This document shows positions 1 to 5,707 of a stretch of DNA of 5,707 nucleotides, in pieces. A program made the translations under genes and the position numbers. Each line of letters begins with the position of its first letter. Within the stretch, counting starts at the first letter, position 1. The DNA is from Cyanobacteria bacterium HKST-UBA02 (lineage in GTDB: Bacteria > Cyanobacteriota > Vampirovibrionia > Obscuribacterales > Obscuribacteraceae). Under the pieces are notes generated by a model. It searched no databases. It was not told the origin of the DNA and saw only the letters and a program-made list of their open reading frames with translations. The stretch lies in contig JAGQHH010000126.1 in NCBI GenBank assembly GCA_020431945.1, positions 1 through 5,707 on the forward strand. Direction: 5' to 3'.

Positions 1-362
1 CGGGCCGACCAGTCATTGAGGATAGTGAGGAGGCAATGCTCTTTGAAGAATTTCAGAGCGTCCTCTTTGCTTCTCAGGGTGGCCTTTGCGGTGACATAGC
101 AGCCGATCTCGAACTCGTAGTCGGCGGCTTTGACGATCTCCGGAACCGGGACTACTTCTCCGGGTCCGAATAGCTTCTCGGCCTGCAGGTCGACGATGTA
201 ATAGGAGGCGTGGTCGTACCAGAGGGGAGGCATGGGAGCGCCTCTCTTGTCGCGGATTTGCTTGACATGAGTCTCGAAGCCCAGGAAGTCCATGAGAATT
301 TTCGGCTCCGGAACTTTGGTTCCGAAAATTTCGACCGTGTTTTGCCTGCGTTCGTACAGCAT
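1..362 (-). CDS. FAH-family hydrolase/isomerase, N-terminal 120 residues (cut by the left edge)
   Basis: The minus-strand frame beginning at the ATG complementary to 360-362 is open to the window edge. Its product matches the FAH fold, whose members hydrolyse, isomerise or decarboxylate C-C bonds in acylpyruvate-like catabolic intermediates in the cytoplasm, using a divalent metal. Visible family landmarks are PPLWYDHASYYI (about residues 45-56), the metal-ligand pair Glu83 and Glu85 in DYEFEIG, and NDWSA (116-120) with the third ligand Asp117. The next codon begins CG, so Arg follows, as in the family motif NDxSAR. An AAGAGG ribosome site (369-374) lies 6 bases upstream and fixes the start. 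The short N-terminus fits the compact FAH-like proteins, not full-length fumarylacetoacetase. The substrate cannot be told from this fragment. The gene is divergent from the rhodanese gene. Confidence 0.88.
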   Translation of the reverse strand, partial: MLYERRQNTVEIFGTKVPEPKILMDFLGFETHVKQIRDKRGAPMPPLWYDHASYYIVDLQAEKLFGPGEVVPVPEIVKAADYEFEIGCYVTAKATLRSKEDALKFFKEHCLLTILNDWSA

Positions 363-380
363 CGCGCACCTCTTGTCGGG

Positions 381-414
381 GACACAGATATCTTAGTCAG
401 AGACACTGATTATC
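381..414. promoter_or_regulatory. Candidate operator between divergent FAH and rhodanese genes
   Basis: Two overlapping patterns are visible. One is a direct repeat, GACACAGAT at 381-389 and GACACTGAT at 402-410, spaced 21 bases start to start (two helical turns). The other is an imperfect palindrome, TAGTCAG (394-400), 5-base spacer, CTGATTA (406-412), with 6 of 7 arm positions matching. The palindrome overlaps GATAAT read on the minus strand (414-409), a possible -10 box for the FAH gene, and lies just upstream of the rhodanese -10. This placement suits a regulator of both directions. No regulator gene is in the window, so the assignment is inferred from position and symmetry only. Confidence 0.35.
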
Positions 415-426
415 GCATTTCATTGG

Positions 427-435
427 TGTTATATT
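427..435 (+). promoter_or_regulatory. Candidate extended -10 promoter for the rhodanese unit
   Basis: TG, one base, then TATATT forms an extended -10 element (5 of 6 matches to TATAAT in the hexamer). There is no good -35 at the usual distance, which extended -10 promoters often lack. Transcription would start near 442, giving a leader of about 20 bases that contains the GGAGAG ribosome site. Confidence 0.4.
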
Positions 436-449
436 TAACTCCCACCGCC

Positions 450-455
450 GGAGAG
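450..455 (+). promoter_or_regulatory. Ribosome binding site deciding the rhodanese start
   Basis: GGAGAG sits 6 bases before the ATG at 462. The frame is open upstream to an ATG at 210, but that extension would lie antisense over the FAH gene and adds nothing rhodanese-like, so this site supports the shorter protein. Confidence 0.7.
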
Positions 456-461
456 CCTCAA

Positions 462-830
462 ATGAAACATTCGGAAGCCTTTGTCAAGCTTGTCGACGAA
501 GTCATGCCCCATGTCACCGAGATCAGCTGCGAGGCGGTGCTCGAAAAACAAAAGAAAGGCGAATCCTTCCGATTCGTCGACGTGCGCGAAGATTGTGAAT
601 GGGACGAAGGCAGAGCGGCAGGCTCCGAGCATATCGGCCGGGGCGTGATCGAGCGCGATATCGAGAAAATTGTTCCGGACAAAGCTTCCCAGGTGGTTCT
701 CTATTGTGGTGGCGGTTTCCGGTCTGCACTGGCTGCTTTCAACATCCAGAAGATGGGCTATTCCAACGTGCTTTCGATGGCCGGCGGGATCAGGCGCTGG
801 CGGGAGCTCGAGTACCCTCAGGAGAAATAG
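462..830 (+). CDS. Single-domain rhodanese-like sulfurtransferase (122 aa)
   Basis: This is a stand-alone rhodanese domain of normal length, likely cytoplasmic, with no signal peptide. It shows the FVDVRED strand (residues 38-44) with Asp40 and Arg42, the loop CGGGFRS (82-88) with catalytic Cys82 and the six-residue C-x-x-G-x-R form typical of sulfurtransferases, and the C-terminal MAGGIRRW segment (106-113). Such proteins carry a persulfide on the cysteine and pass sulfur to an acceptor; the acceptor is not indicated here. The usual HIPGA segment before the HIGRGVIE stretch is replaced by RAAGS (51-55) at the same length. The stop codon is 3 bases before the next gene, whose ribosome site lies inside this gene, so the two are probably translationally coupled. 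Confidence 0.9.
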   Translation: MKHSEAFVKLVDEVMPHVTEISCEAVLEKQKKGESFRFVDVREDCEWDEGRAAGSEHIGRGVIERDIEKIVPDKASQVVLYCGGGFRSALAAFNIQKMGYSNVLSMAGGIRRWRELEYPQEK

Positions 831-833
831 GCA

Positions 834-1085
834 ATGAAGTCGTCCTTCTTCTTTTGGCCGGCACTTGCCGTTGGTATTGTATCCGGTGTCGGGCAGGCAG
901 CTCTGGCCCAGAATATCGAGCATTCACTGGGCCCGATAAGACAGAGCCAGGAGGCTGATCCCGGCGGATTCACCTTGATGATCTTCTGTATCGGTCTGCT
1001 CGTCACAATGGTCCTCTGTCTTTTCGCCGGCACCATGTTCTACTTTCTCAAAGCCGGAAAGAGCAAGAACAAGAGTAAGAATTGA
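834..1085 (+). CDS. Small membrane protein with signal peptide (83 aa), unknown function
   Basis: I do not recognise a family. The N-terminus (residues 1-25) looks like a Sec signal peptide: Lys2, a hydrophobic stretch, and a likely cut after ALA (25). About 20 polar residues follow, then one hydrophobic segment (about 46-72) and a strongly basic tail rich in Lys and Asn (73-83). The positive-inside rule puts the tail in the cytoplasm and the short mature N-terminus outside. AGGAGA (820-825) lies 8 bases before the ATG, within the end of the rhodanese gene, so co-translation is likely. Reality is supported by spacing, ribosome site and coherent topology. If the signal is not cleaved, the protein would instead have two membrane helices. 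Confidence 0.75.
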   Translation: MKSSFFFWPALAVGIVSGVGQAALAQNIEHSLGPIRQSQEADPGGFTLMIFCIGLLVTMVLCLFAGTMFYFLKAGKSKNKSKN

Positions 1086-1147
1086 CCCTTGCTACTGCCT
1101 GATAATCGAGATTGCCGTCCGGTAGTGCGCTGGATGGTAATCAAGAG

Positions 1148-1176
1148 TTGCGGTGACGGCGTGCACCACAGATAAT
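1148..1176 (+). promoter_or_regulatory. Candidate sigma70-type promoter for the coiled-coil gene
   Basis: TTGCGG (1148-1153) and GATAAT (1171-1176) are separated by exactly 17 bases. The -10 matches the consensus at 5 of 6 positions, the -35 only at TTG. Transcription would start near 1183, leaving a leader of about 30 bases before the ATG at 1215. A TTGACC (1082-1087) and another GATAAT (1101-1106) exist upstream but are only 13 bases apart. Confidence 0.35.
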
Positions 1177-1214
1177 GTCAACAGATTTAGCTCTGATTCT
1201 AGAAAGCGAAGACG

Positions 1215-1619
1215 ATGAATACACAGCCCGAAGTCAACCACGATCCCGTCGATCTCGATGGTCTCGACAGTCTCCTCACCGAGGCCCATGTCGAGGTGGT
1301 GGAGCCGGAGAACACGCTGGTCCCCCGCACTCAGGTCTATTACGAGACCAGGACTATGCTGAAGCTCCTGAGCCAGGTCCAGGAGGTCCACCAGATGCTC
1401 CGCGAGACCAATGGCCGCCTGACCAGGGCTTACGCCCGTCTCAAGCACATGGAGCAGGTAGTACGCGATCAAGAGCAGAAGATCGCGATGCTTCCGGCAT
1501 TCCAGAAGCAAGCCGAGCGAGCCATCGAATTGCAGAACAAGCTCGATGAGGCTCTTGCCGAGATCGAGAAGCTGCGCCAGCCCTGGTGGCATCGGATCGC
1601 CAATACCAGCCACGAGTGA
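1215..1619 (+). CDS. Coiled-coil protein of unknown function (134 aa)
   Basis: I cannot name a family. An acidic N-terminal stretch (residues 1-35) leads into a region that is almost certainly helical and coiled-coil (about 44-122), rich in Glu, Gln, Lys, Arg and Leu with heptad-like hydrophobic spacing. It ends in a short aromatic-basic motif, PWWHRI (123-128), which could anchor to a membrane surface or a partner. There is no signal peptide or membrane helix. A TAG stop at 1200-1202 in the same frame leaves the ATG at 1215 as the only sensible start, although the upstream Shine-Dalgarno (AAAGCGAAG) is weak. A 129-base gap with a possible promoter separates it from the rhodanese unit, and a terminator follows, so it may be transcribed alone. 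A structural or adaptor role is inferred only. Confidence 0.75.
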   Translation: MNTQPEVNHDPVDLDGLDSLLTEAHVEVVEPENTLVPRTQVYYETRTMLKLLSQVQEVHQMLRETNGRLTRAYARLKHMEQVVRDQEQKIAMLPAFQKQAERAIELQNKLDEALAEIEKLRQPWWHRIANTSHE

Positions 1620-1646
1620 AAATGCTGTCTCTTTTTGATCTTTTCG

Positions 1647-1677
1647 GAAGCCGGGCTCAGCCCCGGCTTCTTCGTTT
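1647..1677 (+). terminator. Rho-independent terminator after the coiled-coil gene
   Basis: A perfect 9-base-pair GC-rich stem, GAAGCCGGG (1647-1655) with CCCGGCTTC (1662-1670), encloses a 6-base loop and is followed by a moderately T-rich stretch (1671-1677). It lies 27 bases after the coiled-coil stop. Read on the minus strand the hairpin is followed by an A-rich run, so it should act mainly on plus-strand transcripts, although the hairpin could also slow the facing transporter transcript. Confidence 0.8.
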
Positions 1678-1691
1678 CTGCCAGACCTGAT

Positions 1692-3236
1692 TTAAGGACC
1701 CTGGGGAAGACCCATGGCGGCGGGCACGATGGTGAGGGCGATGGCGCTTATCAATACTATGCCGATCAGGTTGAGCCATATGCCGGCTCTGGCCATCTCC
1801 TGCATATCGATCTCCCCGGAACCGAATACGATGGCATTGGGGGGAGTCGCCACCGGCAGCATGAAAGCGCAACTCGCCGCCATGGTCGCCGGCACTATCA
1901 GGATATAGGGGTGTACGCCGAGACCGGGTGCCAGAGCCGCTAGAATCGGCAACAGGGTGGTGGTGGTGGCGACATTGCTGGTGAGCTCGGTGAGAAAAAT
2001 CACCGAGCCTGTGACCAGCAGCACCAGGACCAGGACCGGCAGCCCGTTCAGATACATAGCCTGGCTGGCGATGAACTCGGCTACTCCGGTGTTCTGAACG
2101 GCCTCCGAGAGGCTCAAGCCGCCGCCGAAAAGGAGCAGTATTCCCCAGGGGAGACGCACAGCGGTTTCCCAGTCCAGAGCGAATTCCCTTTCTTTCGGAT
2201 TGACCGGCAGGACGAAAAGGATCATTACGGCAAGCATGGCGATACCGGTGTCGGTGAGACCGGCAAAAGGTGCCAGATCGTGGCCGGTGATTGCAGTCGT
2301 CTGGAGCTTGCTCAGAAGTGGGCGGGCGGTCCATAGAAATGCCGCCATGAGGAACACCAGGAAAGTGAGCAACTCGCCGCGGCTCACCGGACCGAGATGG
2401 GCGAGCTCGCTTGCGATGAGCTCTTTGCCTCCTTTGATCTCCCCGGTCTTGAGAGGATAGAGGATACGCGTGAGCAGTATCCATACCAGGGGGAGGAAAA
2501 CTGCAGTGAGCGGCAGACCGATGGCAAGCCAGCTGGCGAAGCTGATCTCGCTTCTATACTGATGAGCGATGGTTTCATCGATGAAGCCCACCAGAAATGA
2601 ATTGGGACCGGTGCCGATGATCGTGGCGATGCCCCCGATGGATGCCGCATAAGCAAGACCGAGAAGAGCGCAGAGGGCGAAGTTACGACCATCGGACTTT
2701 TCATGCTTATCTTGCTGGTAGAGCTCGATTATGCTCAGAGCAATAGGCAGCATCATGGCGGCGGTGGCGGTGTTCGATACGAAGGCGCTCAAGACCGCTG
2801 TCACCAGCATGATCCCTCCTACCATATTGATTGGATTGGAGCCCACCAGATTCAGGGTGAGCAGGGCTATGCGCCTGTCCAGCCTCCATTTCTGCATGGC
2901 CAGGGCGATCAGGAAGCCCCCCATGACCAGATAGACCAGGGGGTGCGAATAAGGACTGGCTGCGTCCGCCACGCTGGCCGCTCCGAGTATCGGCAGGAGG
3001 ACCAGGGGAAGGAGAGCGGTGGCGGAGATGTTGATCGGTTCGGTCAACCACCAGACAGCCATCCAGACCATTACTCCAAGGGTGACTCTGCCGGCGTAGG
3101 CGAACTCCACGATGGAGCCCGCCGACTCCCTGTAGGAGTGAGGCAGAAGGAGAGTGGTGAGCAGGCAGAGAAGCGGACCGGCTATGAGTCCGATCCACTG
3201 TACTTTTGGTTTGAGACCGATTGCTGTGTCCGCCAT
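1692..3236 (-). CDS. DASS/SLC13-family sodium-coupled anion (dicarboxylate) transporter (514 aa)
   Basis: This is a complete inner-membrane carrier of the divalent anion/sodium symporter family, which imports succinate, malate, fumarate, citrate or sulfate driven by Na+. The length (514 aa) and many hydrophobic helices are typical. Both substrate/Na+ motifs are present: SNTAT at 154-158 and SNVAT at 420-424. Residues 454-470 fit the family signature exactly (S-x2-F-x2-P-[LIVM]-[GSA]-x3-N-x-[LIVM]-V), including Asn467. GTGPN (208-212) and TPPNAI (464-469) form matching half-repeats of the inverted-repeat fold. The second motif has Val422 where many bacterial dicarboxylate carriers have Thr, so the exact substrate is open. 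GAGAG (3245-3241) lies 4 bases before the ATG. The gene converges on the coiled-coil gene and diverges from the antiporter gene. Confidence 0.92.
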   Translation of the reverse strand: MADTAIGLKPKVQWIGLIAGPLLCLLTTLLLPHSYRESAGSIVEFAYAGRVTLGVMVWMAVWWLTEPINISATALLPLVLLPILGAASVADAASPYSHPLVYLVMGGFLIALAMQKWRLDRRIALLTLNLVGSNPINMVGGIMLVTAVLSAFVSNTATAAMMLPIALSIIELYQQDKHEKSDGRNFALCALLGLAYAASIGGIATIIGTGPNSFLVGFIDETIAHQYRSEISFASWLAIGLPLTAVFLPLVWILLTRILYPLKTGEIKGGKELIASELAHLGPVSRGELLTFLVFLMAAFLWTARPLLSKLQTTAITGHDLAPFAGLTDTGIAMLAVMILFVLPVNPKEREFALDWETAVRLPWGILLLFGGGLSLSEAVQNTGVAEFIASQAMYLNGLPVLVLVLLVTGSVIFLTELTSNVATTTTLLPILAALAPGLGVHPYILIVPATMAASCAFMLPVATPPNAIVFGSGEIDMQEMARAGIWLNLIGIVLISAIALTIVPAAMGLPQGP

Positions 3237-3376
3237 TAAACTCTCGAAATCAGGCAGCCAATTGTCTCATGGGGCTCGAGACCTGTCCCTGTCCGTGACC
3301 ATGTCAGTAGCGGTTATCAGTCGCTCGGGCTCGGGGCTGGCTCAGAGGGGCAAAAAGATCCTGGCAGTCATTTGTC

Positions 3377-3382
3377 GAGGTG
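3377..3382 (+). promoter_or_regulatory. Ribosome binding site supporting a TTG start for the antiporter
   Basis: GAGGTG lies 6 bases before TTG at 3389. The frame has no ATG between the stop at 3308-3310 and 3473, and an ATG start at 3473 would lose the signal peptide. GTG at 3380 and TTG at 3383 are in frame but overlap or crowd this site. Confidence 0.5.
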
Positions 3383-3388
3383 TTGTTT

Positions 3389-5707
3389 TTGCGCTTCTGC
3401 CTGGGTTTCTGTCTTGCTGTGCTTTTTATTCTGGGGACCGGTCCTGCCCGGGCCGAGGATGTGGCGCCGGTTATGCTCGGGTCGTCGAGCCTCTTCAACG
3501 TAGCCGACTCCTACCACCTGACAGCCAGAGCCAGGGCCCTCGAAATCAATGCCAAAATCAGACAGGTGGTCAACGACAAGTCCCTGGATGCTCACAAGAT
3601 CGACAGTATTGTCGAGCCCGGAGGCAATCCTTCGGTGGTTCTCGGGGAGACCCGGATTGTCACGGTGACGGACCATGACCAGCAAGTCTTCAACAAATCC
3701 AAGCAATATCTCGCTCAGAAATGGGCGTCGATTCTGAGAGCCCGGCTCACCCAGCTCGAGCCGATCTATGAGAAGTCCGAAGCGACGAAGTCGCACACTC
3801 ATTCGGAGAGCAAACCTCTGAGCGAGCACCGGGTGCTTCTCTTCCTTCTGCAAGTAGCTCTGCTCCTTTCCACCGCCTGCATCTGCGGCGAGATCATGAC
3901 TCGGCTCGGGCAGCCGGCGGTGATCGGGCAGCTTCTTGCCGGTATCATCCTCGGACCTTCGGTCCTCGGTGCTTTCGCTCCTGATGTTTTCATAGCTCTG
4001 TTCCCGCCTGAGAACACCCAGGGTTACCTCCTGGACATAGTCTCCTGGCTGGGTGTCATCTTCCTGCTCATGCTCACCGGCACCGAGACAGACATCCAGC
4101 TCATCCGCAGCCAGGGCAAGCCGGCTCTGGCGACTTCGGTGGGCGGTATTCTACTGCCCTTCCTCCTGGGTGTGGCGCTGGCGTTCGTGCTTCCGGAAAC
4201 GATGCTGGTGCTGCCCAATCAGCGTCTCATCCTGGGAGCCTTCCTGGGTACTGTTTTTTCCATGTCTTCGGTGGCGATCATCGCGAAAGTGCTCATCGAC
4301 ATGAAGCTCATGCGTCGCAATGTCGGTCAGATCATTCTCGCCTCGGCCCTGGCCCAGGATGTGGTGGGCTGTGTCATCCTGGCTATCGTCGCTGCTCTTG
4401 CCAGCGCTTCGGACACCGGCATGGGCGAGCTTCTCAAAGTACCGGTAGGCATGCTCCTTTTCGTCGGGATCGGCGGCACTATCGGTCGCAAGCTCATCCT
4501 CGATTCTTTGCGCTGGATTCAGGACAGCGTCAATATCGATTTCGCTTCCATCAGCTTTGTCGCTGTTCTCCTCCTGGTCTCCTCGGCGATCACTCAATTT
4601 ATCGGAGTGCACGTGGTACTGGGCGCCTTCGCCGTGGGGGTGATCATCTCGCAGTCGCCCCTGGTCGGGGAAAAAGTCCTCCACCCGCTCGAGGCTGTGA
4701 CCATGGGGATTTTCGCACCCATCTTTTTCGCAGCTGCGGGGCTGCATGTCAACCTGACAATCTTGAGAGAGATGGACACCCTCGGGATCACCGTCCTGGT
4801 CACCCTGGCTGCCTGTATCGGCAAGATCGGTGGATCCGTGGCCGGCGGTCATTTCGTCAAAATGAATCTCTGGGAGTCCCTGAGCGTCGGTTTCGGCACC
4901 AATGCACGGGGAGCCATGGGTCTCATCGTGGGCATTCTGGGTTTCTCTCTGGGCATTCTCACCGTGAACATGTTCTCGATAATCGTGATCATGTCCCTTG
5001 CTACCACTGCCATGACACCGTTTCTGCTCAAGCTCTCCCTCCCGAAAGTGCCGTTCTCCCAGGAGGAGAAAGACCGTCTGGAACGAGAGGAGACCCAGGC
5101 CAGAAGCTTCGTGTCCACCATCAAGCGTGTCCTTCTTCCCATCCGCCCGGGCTCGTCCCGGCAACTCTCCAGCAAGCTCATCGGCACTCTCGGTCAGGAC
5201 CATGCCATCGAGGCCACATCCCTGACCCTGCTGCCCGAAAAAAGCAGTCTCGAGCAGTATCACTCCCAGACCCTCCAGGCGGCTTCCCAGGAAGGCAATG
5301 TCGCCCTGGTGCACAGGGTGGCTCAGAATGACGATATGGCAGCCGAGATAATCGGCGAAGCCCGGAAAAACTATGACCTGGTGGTCCTCGCTCCGGGCCA
5401 GCTCGATGCCAGGAGCACCCTTTCCGATCCCCTGGTCAGCCGGGTGGCTCAGCAGTCGCCCTGTCCTCTCTTGATCGTCTGCGACTCGAAAGAGAAGCCG
5501 GACTGGGACATCAAACATATCCTCCTGCCCACCTCCAGCGGCGGTCAGACCTCCAAGGCAGTGCAACTGGGCATTCTCATAGCCAAGGCCACCGGCGCCC
5601 GGGTCACGGCTGTGAGCGTGGTGGAGAGCCGCAGCCATTACTCCAGTACTATGCTGGCCGACGACTTCAAACGAGCCATGGTGGCTCAGGAGCTCGTGGA
5701 CCAGGTC
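3389..5707 (+). CDS. CPA2 cation/proton antiporter with MscS-like periplasmic N-domain and C-terminal UspA domains (cut by the right edge)
   Basis: The open frame gives 773 residues and continues past the window. Reading from TTG 3389: a signal peptide (1-22, cut after ARA); a soluble, probably periplasmic domain (about 23-147); a Kef/NhaP-like Na+/H+ exchanger core (about 149-553); a charged linker; UspA-like domain 1 (about 579-696); and the start of UspA-like domain 2 (from about 705, opening IKHILLPTSS). The core shows LGQPAVIGQLLAGIILGPSVLG (173-194), LLMLTGTETD (226-235), the transport aspartate Asp324 after Gln323 (the Gln-Asp form seen in Kef-type K+/H+ carriers, not the Asp-Asp of electrogenic ones) and NARGAMGL (505-512). 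It probably exchanges K+ or Na+ for H+ at the inner membrane, with the Usp domains sensing a nucleotide in the cytoplasm; ion and ligand are inferred. It is divergent from the anion transporter. Confidence 0.9.
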   Translation, partial: MRFCLGFCLAVLFILGTGPARAEDVAPVMLGSSSLFNVADSYHLTARARALEINAKIRQVVNDKSLDAHKIDSIVEPGGNPSVVLGETRIVTVTDHDQQVFNKSKQYLAQKWASILRARLTQLEPIYEKSEATKSHTHSESKPLSEHRVLLFLLQVALLLSTACICGEIMTRLGQPAVIGQLLAGIILGPSVLGAFAPDVFIALFPPENTQGYLLDIVSWLGVIFLLMLTGTETDIQLIRSQGKPALATSVGGILLPFLLGVALAFVLPETMLVLPNQRLILGAFLGTVFSMSSVAIIAKVLIDMKLMRRNVGQIILASALAQDVVGCVILAIVAALASASDTGMGELLKVPVGMLLFVGIGGTIGRKLILDSLRWIQDSVNIDFASISFVAVLLLVSSAITQFIGVHVVLGAFAVGVIISQSPLVGEKVLHPLEAVTMGIFAPIFFAAAGLHVNLTILREMDTLGITVLVTLAACIGKIGGSVAGGHFVKMNLWESLSVGFGTNARGAMGLIVGILGFSLGILTVNMFSIIVIMSLATTAMTPFLLKLSLPKVPFSQEEKDRLEREETQARSFVSTIKRVLLPIRPGSSRQLSSKLIGTLGQDHAIEATSLTLLPEKSSLEQYHSQTLQAASQEGNVALVHRVAQNDDMAAEIIGEARKNYDLVVLAPGQLDARSTLSDPLVSRVAQQSPCPLLIVCDSKEKPDWDIKHILLPTSSGGQTSKAVQLGILIAKATGARVTAVSVVESRSHYSSTMLADDFKRAMVAQELVDQV

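Noticed and set aside
13..406. Two minus-strand open frames (start at 369 and start at 406) over the FAH region.
   Set aside because: Both are Arg/Ser/Pro-rich shadows. The third minus-strand frame holds the FAH motifs and has the ribosome site.
210..461. In-frame N-terminal extension of the rhodanese from an ATG at 210.
   Set aside because: It would overlap the FAH gene antisense, adds no recognisable sequence, and the GGAGAG site supports the ATG at 462.
1086..1147. A possible hairpin with ACTGCC and GGTAGT arms after the small membrane protein gene.
   Set aside because: Only six pairs including a wobble, a loop of about 20 bases and no T-run, so it is not supportable as a terminator.
1175..1549. 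Plus-strand frame from an ATG at 1175 overlapping the coiled-coil gene.
   Set aside because: There is no ribosome site, and after 16 residues the product becomes an Arg/Pro/Gly-rich shadow of the coiled-coil frame.
1092..1613. A 173-codon minus-strand frame opposite the coiled-coil gene.
   Set aside because: It is codon-aligned antisense to the coiled-coil gene over most of its length, with no motif and no good start signal.
3237..3376. Promoters and operators in the anion transporter/antiporter divergent gap, including tandem CTGTCC copies near 3284-3295 and a small TGAC-n3-GTCA dyad at 3296-3306.
   Set aside because: No -35/-10 pair with reasonable match and spacing is visible on either strand, and the repeats are too short to stand above chance.
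4151..5638. A 495-codon open frame on the minus strand inside the antiporter gene.
   Set aside because: It is codon-aligned antisense to the antiporter; in that register stops arise only from sense TTA, CTA and TCA codons, which this gene avoids. The product is a His-, Asp- and Gly-rich shadow with no fold signs, and the sense frame is clearly a transporter.

Overview
The window carries six protein-coding genes, two of them cut by the window edges, with little non-coding space. The organism looks like a Gram-negative bacterium with moderately high GC (high fifties by eye): two proteins have Sec-type signal peptides, one with a substantial periplasmic domain, and the genes are tightly packed. 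I cannot assign a phylum. There are no tRNA or rRNA genes, mobile elements, CRISPR arrays or phage signs.

Left third (1-1085): a fumarylacetoacetate hydrolase (FAH) family enzyme runs leftward off the edge. It is transcribed divergently from a two-gene unit: a single-domain rhodanese (462-830) and, 3 bases later, an 83-residue membrane protein with a signal peptide (834-1085). The 99-base gap between FAH and rhodanese holds an imperfect palindrome, a 21-base-spaced direct repeat and an extended -10 box, so the two sides may share a regulator.

Middle (1086-3236): a candidate promoter precedes a 134-residue coiled-coil protein of unknown function, which ends in a clear rho-independent terminator. 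Facing it is a complete DASS/SLC13-type sodium-coupled anion (dicarboxylate) transporter on the minus strand.

Right third (3237-5707): divergent from the transporter is a large, incomplete antiporter gene, apparently starting at TTG. Its product has a signal peptide, a periplasmic domain resembling the N-terminal domain of many MscS-type mechanosensitive channels, a CPA2 cation/proton antiporter core, and two C-terminal UspA-like domains. This architecture is the most interesting thing here.

How the genes work together: the rhodanese and small membrane protein are probably co-translated. The anion transporter and the cation antiporter share one 152-base divergent region and may be co-regulated in ion or pH homeostasis. 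That link, and any link between FAH and rhodanese, is inference from gene order. No complete novel defence or mobile system is visible.
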